64,000 bases of DNA, taken from positions 145,380-209,379 of the forward strand of contig MU119282.1 of assembly GCA_014904845.1 (NCBI GenBank), read 5' to 3'. Positions within the stretch are counted from its first letter, which is position 1. Each line of letters begins with the position of its first letter. This document shows positions 57,001 to 64,000 of this stretch, piece after piece. This DNA is from Acephala macrosclerotiorum. Taxonomy: Eukaryota > Ascomycota > Leotiomycetes > Helotiales > Mollisiaceae. The position numbers and the translations under genes are program-made. Under the pieces are notes generated by a model. That model worked only from the letters and a program-made list of their open reading frames with translations, was not told the DNA's origin and searched no databases.

Positions 57001-58657
57001 ATGTCTCATGAAAATGCCATTGATATACAGGTTCGGGATAATTTGGCTCAGGGCTTGGGGGTAACGGGCGTCCTGGAAATTACTTTTCATCGATCATGCA
57101 GAGTTGAAGACCATGAAAGACGTAGAATCCAACCGGTCACCAGATACGTAACCCACTCGGACCATTTCAACCTCAAGGGATGGCCTCTGAATAAAGACTT
57201 CGAGGAGGAATACCTCCTGGCTACAGAGTGTATGTTTCAATCCGGTTCTCCGAGTCTCGTTGGACTACGAATGACAGAATATAGCATTAGATGCCCTCGC
57301 AATTCGCACTCGCAGAGTTTCAATGAAAAATCTTGCATTCAAACTGGAGATAAAGGTTGGGAAGGTGAACGTCGCTGCCCCCGAACCAGGAAAATACGAT
57401 CAAGATTATTTCGTGAGCATCGGTGAAGACACTGAGGAGTGGATTGATGGCGTTGCAGTCAACAACAAGCCCCGTCGCGTGCGGCAATTCGTTGCCCACG
57501 ACCCAAGCTCTGGGTGAGTGTACCTTCAATGTATCAAGTAAGATTTAAACAATGCTAAGTCTCCAAGTCTGTCTATTGAGCATCAAATGGCGGAAAAAGA
57601 GGAGAGGCTCCCCGTTGAGATCCAGGCCATTGAGATCCAGGTCACCGCCGGTCACAAGAAAGAGGCTCCGGAGGAGCCTTGGACTCTAACGGCATACCCA
57701 GGAACATACCAGCTCTTTGTGAAAAATCTCTGGGGGAAAACACGCACGATGGAAATTTCTCCAGAAAATACAATCGATGATGTGAAACACATATGTCAGG
57801 ACTGGTGGGGCATCCCGGTAGATCAGCAGCGGTTAATTTTTGCTGGGAAGCAACTTGAAGATGGTGAGTATGAGACTGATGAAACGAATCGAATACTTGA
57901 ATAGCAGCTGAAATACTTCGTGAGTAGGCAGGACCCTGAGAGACTACAAGATCGAAAAAGTAAGTCTTGAGATATCCTACATAGCTTTACGTAGCACACC
58001 TTTAAGTATAAATCCAGTCTAACATACCTGGAGGAGTCCACGCTTCACCAAGTACTCAGGTTGCGCGGAGGATACATGCCTGAGTTGAGTGCGTTAAGCC
58101 ATGTCAAGGAAGATTCCGCAGAGACAAAACGTAGGATGGATATTTGCGCCGGCGGCCTCATCGAACAACCTATCGCCATAGATCCCGGCATCTATGAGTG
58201 GGGCGACAGTCCGATAGGGACACGAAGGGTTCGCATCGTCGATTTCGCTGAGTTTAAACGACTTACAGGCTCACTGGCGCCTGAGCTGCCCCAACTCCCA
58301 GTCAGTTATGACGAACCTGAGGAGTGGCGACAGGAAGATAGTACACAAATCAAGTCTCTCGCTGGGGCCATCCATGATATTCAGCTTAAACAGAGGCCCG
58401 AGCGATCTGAACATTCGTCGCACTTCCTCCAACATGGCCGCGAAGTTGACTCTCACAAACTCTCGGAGCCGTCGAACTCCCCTCCGCAGTTTCTAATCGG
58501 GACCGCTGACAGTGGCTCCGATGAGAAACCCCGCAAAGGGATCCGGCGGCTGTTTTGGCGGAAAAAAGGCGAGGAGGCTAGGACTGGTCAACCATCGAAT
58601 ACAGGAGCTAAGTCACGAACAGGATTTTGGTCCAACTTTGCTTGTTGGAAGGAGTGA
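57001..58657 (+). CDS. Ubiquitin-domain fusion protein with C-terminal tail
   Basis: A five-exon gene for 469 residues: 57001-57229, 57285-57513, 57568-57863, 57928-57959 (32 bases) and 58034-58657. The splice joins rebuild a gap-free ubiquitin fold at residues 200-275. It starts [17 protein letters not shown], continues [26 protein letters not shown] across exon 4, and ends [13 protein letters not shown]. Counting from the fold, the equivalents of ubiquitin Lys6, Lys11, Lys27, Lys48, Lys63 and Ile44 are kept, while Lys29 and Lys33 are replaced. After Gly-Gly comes a 194-residue tail ([15 protein letters not shown] onward) with a basic end ([17 protein letters not shown]). Residues 1-199 form an unknown domain. 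The last intron has a CTAAC branch point and a GAG acceptor. The apparent stops at 57514 and 57901 fall inside introns. Confidence 0.8.
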
Positions 58658-58734
58658 AGAAACCAGTGTTAGAGAGGTAGTAAAGTGTCAATCGCCGCCC
58701 TGGAAAGCTTTAATAATTTCTGTCCAGCGTAAAC

Positions 58735-59030
58735 AAAAATAATCACGTTAATTAATTAAAATTAAAATTAATCAAAATCCAAAAAATAAAAAGTTTTATA
58801 ATTATAAAAATTTTATATTTTAATTAAAAAATAAATTTTTTTATTTTATTTTTTAAATAAATAATAAAATTTAATATATAAATTATATAATAAAAATAAT
58901 ATAAATAAAATGTATTTATTAATATATTATTTAAAAACATATTATTTTTTATAATATTATTAAAAATTATTTTATTTTTAAATATTATATTTAATATTAA
59001 AATATTTTAAAATTTTAATTAAAATTTAAA
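58735..59030. repeat. AT-rich block 2
   Basis: About 300 bases of nearly pure A and T between the ubiquitin-fusion and DUF6601-like genes, of the same nature as block 1. It has no open frame. Confidence 0.7.
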
Positions 59031-59238
59031 GTTTCTACGACTGCTTAGTTTTACTGGCAATTAAAAACCTCGACATTAGACAATCAGAGGAATCTGTTTC
59101 TGTCCAGTCTATACCACGGGTCTTTCAGGACATACTATTCACATCTTCATCTGGCCTAAACCAACCTGAATTGCCATTTTTTCGCCTTCGGCGCTAGATC
59201 TTTTGTTTAACTCTATAAGAGTTTCGACACTCTACATC

Positions 59239-60171
59239 ATGCAGTCAATTCCATTCCCAGCAGAGCTAGAGCTGAGACCGCTCTCCCAGAACCCAAGCGA
59301 AGTCGGCTGCCTTCCTGGATACTCGCACGTAAGCCTGAATGATCGTTCGAGCCTTGCGGACTTTCTAAACCGAGAGCTCTTGACGCCAGCCCTAGACATG
59401 TTAGTACCCAAACTGTCGTGGGTAGCCGTAAAATCCGGGACACGCATCTACACCCTGAGTGAACTGGCCTTTCGAAACCGTAAAATCGTCATAACAGAAG
59501 ATCCACAGCTTCATATGGTCTTCGATGACCAACGAATGTTCTTGAAGCTAATCCCGGAATATCTTCTGTCGTACGATTTCTGGGGGGATTATCTTATGGC
59601 TTACCAAAACCCCGACGACAAGGTAGAAAGGGCAGCTCCTGGATTCATGAGATCATATTATTTCCTTATTCGACACAGGTCTGACTTCATTATTCCTCAG
59701 CAATGCGGACTCGTCCCGGAACACCTAGGCATGACTTACCAGTCATTTTCAAAGTTTACGAAATCCTTCGAGAATGTCGTCGAGACGTCCGCTTCTCCAC
59801 GTTACCAGTTTGGTATACTCAAGCTCTCCACGTTGAATGTTCTCGGTTCAATGTTCCTTCGCCACTCGAAGTTCCGGGTAACCCCCAATTATCTAGTGGG
59901 GTCGGCGTTTGTCTTTGGTATCCTTTCCATCATTCTAAGCGCCATGCAAGTAATATTAATTACCCCGGCCTTTGTTGGGCAGGGAGGTTCATGGGAGACG
60001 TTTGCGCAGGTCTCAAAGTACTTCTCGGTCGTCACTATTGTGGTTCTGGCGTTAGTCATAGCTTTCTTTTCCTTGCTTATTCTTTGGAGGCTCGTTCACT
60101 TGATATATAACGGTGTTCTGTTTTGGGTCAGAGTAATGTCGAGCAAACGAATGAGTAAAAATTTGCCATGA
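59239..60171 (+). CDS. Two-TM fungal membrane protein, DUF6601-like
   Basis: An intron-free gene for 310 residues. The start at 59239 is the first ATG; the open frame upstream to 59203 begins with TTG. The soluble N-terminal domain carries IVITEDPQLHMVFDDQRMFL then KLIPEYLLSYDFWGDYL, GFMRSYYFLIRHRSDFIIP and ASPRYQFGILKLSTLN, in the order I recall for fungal DUF6601 proteins. Two membrane segments follow at about 225-248 (GSAFVFGILSIILSAMQVIL) and 265-290 (FSVVTIVVLALVIAFFSLLI), with a short basic C-terminus. Function is unknown for the family. It lies downstream of the ubiquitin-fusion gene on the same strand, with AT-rich block 2 between them, and its coding sequence shows no RIP damage. Confidence 0.75.
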   Translation: MQSIPFPAELELRPLSQNPSEVGCLPGYSHVSLNDRSSLADFLNRELLTPALDMLVPKLSWVAVKSGTRIYTLSELAFRNRKIVITEDPQLHMVFDDQRMFLKLIPEYLLSYDFWGDYLMAYQNPDDKVERAAPGFMRSYYFLIRHRSDFIIPQQCGLVPEHLGMTYQSFSKFTKSFENVVETSASPRYQFGILKLSTLNVLGSMFLRHSKFRVTPNYLVGSAFVFGILSIILSAMQVILITPAFVGQGGSWETFAQVSKYFSVVTIVVLALVIAFFSLLILWRLVHLIYNGVLFWVRVMSSKRMSKNLP

Positions 60172-60590
60172 AAAAGCATGGCGTTATTAAGGAAGCTCTG
60201 ATGAGAAAGTTTATGAGACGTAATCTGCTCCTTGGTGGAAATCCAAGCAGTCAGCTGCGCTATTTGCACTTTTCAAACACACTTCCGTCTCTACAATCCA
60301 CATTAGTTATTAACACGAAGACCTGTTGGCTCTATCTTGGCTTAGAACTTGGAGGCTGTTCAAAGGCGAAGCGGTTTCCAGTTGTATTTTGGAATCTCTC
60401 TTTAATTTTCATTCTTTGTTATAGGGAGATCAGTATAGTTAGTCGATAGGACTTTTTGAAATGGATACCAGTTTAGACTGACAATTATAAAACCTCTTAT
60501 AAAACACCAACTCCCGTACCAGTACTAATAGCACGGATTAATTTCGTATATTCGAGTTTAACTTTGTTCGAATTTCTTTTGCTTTGTTTA
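60172..60590. other. Right edge of the gene island
   Basis: 3' flank of the DUF6601-like gene. It grades into AT-rich DNA and contains two close copies of TATAAAACnnC near 60486 and 60498. No gene seen. Confidence 0.45.
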
Positions 60591-61572
60591 ATAGTTTTAT
60601 TTTTTATCGTTTGAGCCGTTATATTTTTTAGATTATAATTTATTTTAATTAATATAATTTATTCGAAATATTATTATATATATAAATTGAAAATATTTTA
60701 AATATAAATTTGTATTAAATTGCATTATAAAATTTCGTAAAACGAATTTTCGATTTTTAAAATCGTTTTATAATTCTTTTATTATTTTAAAATATTATAT
60801 ATTAATTAATATATATATTAATAATTATATATTAATAACAATAAAATAAAAAAAATTATAAATTTTTTTTTTTAAATTTTTATTTTATAAGTTTTTTACG
60901 AGTAATTTATTTATAATTAAATTTAAAAATTTAAATTTTTTATTTATTATTATTTCGATATTTTAACGTAATTAAAAATAAATAATTTATTTAAAAAATA
61001 AAAAAAATAAAAATATAAAAAAGTTTTTATATTTATAAATTTTTTTTTAAAAAATTCAAAAATTTTAATAATTTATAAAAAATATATAAATAATATTATT
61101 TATTTTTGAAATAGTTTTTAATTTAAATTTTTTTAAAATTATAATATTAATTATATTAATTTTTTAAATATATTATTTAAATTATTTATTTAATTTCGAA
61201 TATATTATATATTATATATAATATTTAAAATAATAATAATAATAATAATAATATTTAATATTTTTAAAAATTTTATTAAAAAAAAGTTTTTAATACGTTT
61301 AAAAATTTCGAAAAATATAATTTTAATTTATTATATTTTTTATTAAAATAAATATTATATAATACGAGTTTTGTTTACGTTTATTTTTATTATTTTTTAT
61401 CATTTAACGATTTTACGCAAATTTCGAGATAATTTAAAACAATTACAAAAATCGTAATTTTAATTCGTTTCGTCGAAGACTTTGTTTACAACGCGTAATT
61501 TCTTATATAATTTAATTTATTAAAGAATAAAATATAAATAATCTAGTTCTCGAACCGGCTCGACTGTGCACG

Positions 61573-61596
61573 TGATGCGGCCGCAATGCGGCCGCT
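61573..61596. repeat. Duplicated GCGGCCGC motif
   Basis: Two copies of ATGCGGCCGC side by side, next to GTGCACGTGA. This is a GC-rich spot inside AT-rich block 3 and may be a surviving piece of a transposon end. Confidence 0.6.
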
Positions 61597-61826
61597 AGTT
61601 TTCTAAAGCTCGAATTATGTACGTAATACGATTACTAATTTAAAAATTATATAATATAATACGTTTAATAAAATATATAATATATAAATAATTAATAAAT
61701 AATATATTATTTATTTAATTATTAAAATAAAATAAATACGTTTACTAATTTAATTTTTTATTAAATAAAATAATATATAATTATAATAAATTTATTTTTT
61801 TAATAGATTTTAAAAAATTTATTAAA

Positions 61827-61943
61827 TATTATTATAAATTATATTTAAATTTTTAAAATATTTAATATTATTATAAATTATATTTAAATTTTTAAAATAT
61901 TTAATATTATTATAAATTATATTTAAATTTTTAAAATATTTAA
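61827..61943. repeat. Tandem repeat, 39 bp x 3
   Basis: Three essentially identical copies starting TATTATTATAAATTATATTT at 61827, 61866 and 61905. A fresh duplication within otherwise random AT-rich DNA. Confidence 0.85.
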
Positions 61944-62474
61944 TATAATTAAATTATTTTTATTATTAAAATTTATTATTAAATAAATAATTTTAAATAA
62001 ATATTATAATTATTTATATTATATTAATTTAAATTTTTTTAGTAATTTTTAAAAAAAAAAAACTTTTTATTAAAAATAAAATAATTATTTTAATTTATAA
62101 AATATTTTAAATAATTTATAAATATTATTATAAAATATTATTTTATTTTATTATTTAAAAATATTTTAATAATATTTATTTATTTTATTTTAAAAACGAA
62201 AATAATTATTAATATAAATATTATTATTTATATTATATATTTTTTAAAATTTTAATTTTATAAATATTTTATAACGTTTAATTAATAATGATAATTTTTT
62301 TTAATAATTTTATAAACGTATTTAAATAAATTAAAAAAAGTTTTATAAAATTTATATTAATTTAAAATTTAATTTTTTTACGTTAAAAATTAAAATAATA
62401 TATATAATTTTATTTATAATATAAATAATTAATTAATAAATTAAATATTTTTTTTTAATTATTTATTATATTTT

Positions 62475-62506
62475 TATTGCCTGTCCGGCTTATTGCCTGT
62501 CCGACT
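62475..62506. repeat. 16-bp direct duplication
   Basis: TTATTGCCTGTCCGGC is followed at once by TTATTGCCTGTCCGAC, at the exact border where AT-rich block 3 gives way to normal-composition DNA. Confidence 0.75.
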
Positions 62507-62872
62507 TAAGGACTAATGTCAACTTTTCTATATGCACGTGACATCAACACTTCTTACAATGAGCGATTTCACCCAAATTTAACCGAGGTGTCCAAATGCA
62601 GCGATTTGATTGGTTCACTTAAGAATTCCGCGGTCTCGTGACTTCGGACTAATATGCAGCCGATCCGGTGAAGAACACCAAAACCTCACGATTGCAACTA
62701 GCTTACAACTTTCAATTATTAATTAATCCAAATCGCATAAGACTCGTAAATAAGTTGAAACTCAATTAAATACATTTAGATTCCAAGTTTCAAGCAGTTC
62801 TATTAATCCGTTGTTGAGCAAATTAATAAAATATAGTCGTACTCAGCCAAAATCGCGACTGCAAAACTCCCA
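62507..62872. other. Normal-composition non-coding patch
   Basis: No open frame or known element recognised. It contains GCACGTGAC near 62534 and matches nothing I know. It lies between the AT-rich block and the hairpin repeats. Confidence 0.4.
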
Positions 62873-63310
62873 AGTGCGTTTCTGCCTTAGGCATTAAGGC
62901 ACTTACTCAAGTGCTGGATATCTCTATAGCTGCGCAGCTTTCAAGGGGGGTCCCAAGGGGTCTCCCCCTGGAATTATATGCTAAGTAAAGTGATTTAAAT
63001 TGATTGAATTGATCGTAGTAACTCGATATAAAAGACGGGGGTCCCAGGGAGTGTCCCCCTGGTGTAGAGCCCTAGAAGTGCGTTTCTGCCTAAGGCGCTA
63101 AGGCAATAAACACTTCTATTCTAGCTATATAGCTGCGCAGCTCTAAAGGGGGGGTCCCAGGGGGTCTCCCCCTGGAATTATATACTAAGTAAAGTAGCCC
63201 AAATTGATTAAATCAATTATAGCAACTGAATATAAAGACGGGGGTCCCAGGGGGTGTCCCCCTGGTAATATGAGGCTCCGCAGAGAGTGAGTTTCTGCCT
63301 TAGGCACTAA
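62873..63310. repeat. 204-209 bp tandem repeat with GC hairpins
   Basis: Two full units start with AGTGCGTTTCTGCCT at 62873 and 63077, and a third start with AGTGAGTTTCTGCCT lies at 63286. Each unit holds the 12-base palindrome AGCTGCGCAGCT (62928 and 63131) and two GGGTCCC-plus-hairpin elements. The best of these are CCAGGGGG-TCT-CCCCCTGG near 63157 and CCAGGGGG-TGT-CCCCCTGG near 63247. Such dense GC hairpins in AT-rich spacer resemble fungal mitochondrial intergenic DNA. Confidence 0.8.
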
Positions 63311-63474
63311 GGAGCTTATCAGCTTATCGGCTTCACCGCCCGGCAGAATCTCAAACTACTACTCTATCTCAATAACTATGCCAACTTCAAATGCTTATAA
63401 AACGCTCAAATTAAGAGCTATTAACTTGAAACTTGAAATAAGAGTAAATTACTAAAGTCGAAGACTTTGTAGCC

Positions 63475-63498
63475 CCTCGCAGGGGCGCCCCTGCGAGG
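63475..63498. repeat. Perfect 24-base palindrome
   Basis: CCTCGCAGGGGC is followed directly by its reverse complement GCCCCTGCGAGG. It is flanked by GCGAAG/CTTTGT sequences in AT-rich surroundings. Confidence 0.9.
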
Positions 63499-63526
63499 CC
63501 TGCGAAGCAAAATGTGCGTCGAGTAT

Positions 63527-63590
63527 CGAAAGAAAAAGCTCGTCCGCTATTGGCTCGCTTAGCGAGTCGCCGGACGGGCTTTTTCTTTCG
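63527..63590. repeat. Nested inverted repeat (20-base stem)
   Basis: The left arm CGAAAGAAAAAGCTCGTCCG (63527-63546) pairs with the right arm CGGACGGGCTTTTTCTTTCG (63571-63590) with a single T-G mismatch. The 24-base loop contains a second hairpin (CTCGCT/AGCGAG). Confidence 0.9.
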
Positions 63591-63604
63591 GAACGAGAGA
63601 AACA

Positions 63605-64000
63605 TTTTATATTTTATAATAATTTAAATAATATATTTTAAATTTTTATTTTAATAAAAATTTAAAAACGTAAAAAAAAATTAATTTATTATTATTATTA
63701 TTATTTATTAATATTATATTAAATATTTTATATTCGATTTTTAAAATATATAATTTATTAATATTTTTTTAAATAAAATAATTTTTAATAATTAATAATT
63801 AATTTTTTAATTTATTTAATATTAAAAAATATTAATAAATTTATAATATTATAAATTCGATAATTAATATTAAATTTAAAAAAAATTAATTTATTATAAA
63901 TATTTTTTATTTTATTTATTTTATTTATTTTATTTATTTTATTTATTTTATTTATTTTATTTATTTTATTTATTTTATTTATTTTATTTATTTTATTTAT
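63605..64000. repeat. AT-rich block 4 ending in a 9-bp microsatellite
   Basis: Very AT-rich DNA without open frames. From about 63907 to the window end it is a clean run of TTTTATTTA units (at least ten), continuing beyond the window. Confidence 0.85.

Larger units (their letters stand above)
60591..62470. repeat. AT-rich block 3 (RIP-like) with a GC spike
   Basis: About 1.9 kb of very AT-rich sequence without open frames. It is interrupted at about 61490-61620 by a less AT-rich stretch. It contains the 39-bp tandem repeat at 61827 and the duplicated GC octamer at 61573. Confidence 0.75.

Noticed and set aside
57514..57516. TGA after HDPSSG, suggesting that the ubiquitin-fusion locus is two genes
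   Set aside because: A consensus GTGAGT donor overlaps it, only 70 bases separate it from the next ATG, and splicing to 57568 keeps the frame, so one gene is far more likely.
57864..57927. Apparent premature stop TAG at 57901 inside the ubiquitin domain
   Set aside because: The region is an intron (GTGAGT to GTAG). Removing it restores the normal ubiquitin sequence GRTLRDY.
62873..63310. Tandem units as a CRISPR array
   Set aside because: The units are about 205 bp, without short repeats and unique spacers, and the genome is eukaryotic.
63907..64000. Terminal repeat run as a telomere
   Set aside because: The unit is TTTTATTTA, not TTAGGG, and it continues as simple AT microsatellite.

Overview
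The window is nuclear DNA of a filamentous ascomycete. Most genes carry one to six short GT-AG introns of roughly 45-75 bases, often with CTAAC- or CTGAC-like branch points. Intergenic spacing is 0.3-3.7 kb, and the protein families (2EXR protein, fungal SulP sulfate permease, UGA4/HNM1-type permease, DUF6601-like membrane protein) are fungal. A helotialean (Leotiomycetes) genome is a reasonable guess; that placement is inference. No rRNA, tRNA, CRISPR array or telomere repeat was recognised.

Left and centre (1 to about 53.3 kb) is gene-bearing DNA of normal composition. In order: truncated APC-family permease (-), GNAT acetyltransferase (-), magnesium-dependent phosphatase-1-like protein (+), Rad4/XPC repair protein (+), 2EXR protein (-), SulP sulfate permease (+), small secreted Arg-Pro-Thr-Gly repeat protein (+), a broken cupin gene (+), an FAD monooxygenase with a premature stop (+), gamma-tubulin complex component (+), small membrane protein (-), dynamin-like GTPase (-), C2H2 plus SET protein with a 3' frameshift (+), a tandem array of three related genes with a novel N-terminal domain and a BRCT-like C-terminus (-), Ser/Pro-rich disordered protein (+), thioredoxin with an optional mitochondrial presequence (+), peroxisomal D-amino-acid oxidase (-), OTU deubiquitinase-like protein (+) and an ABM-like barrel protein whose 5' end is missing (-).

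From about 53.35 kb to the right end the DNA switches to AT-rich blocks. In the 300 bases I counted by hand (54001-54300) only 30 are G or C, and 26 of those sit in CpG pairs. This looks like saturating repeat-induced point mutation that spared CpG. An unmutated gene island lies inside these blocks (55.8-60.2 kb). It encodes a one-TM coiled-coil protein, a divergently transcribed protein with a near-perfect internal ubiquitin domain ending in Leu-Arg-Gly-Gly followed by a 194-residue tail, and a two-TM DUF6601-like protein. This trio is the best candidate for an undescribed system. The last 1.2 kb holds GC-rich hairpins and a 204-209 bp tandem repeat of organelle-like appearance, then a 9-bp microsatellite running off the end.

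Five loci look damaged: the cupin gene, the monooxygenase, the SET gene, and two of the three BRCT-array members. Reading-frame breaks could be real or assembly errors, and each is flagged.
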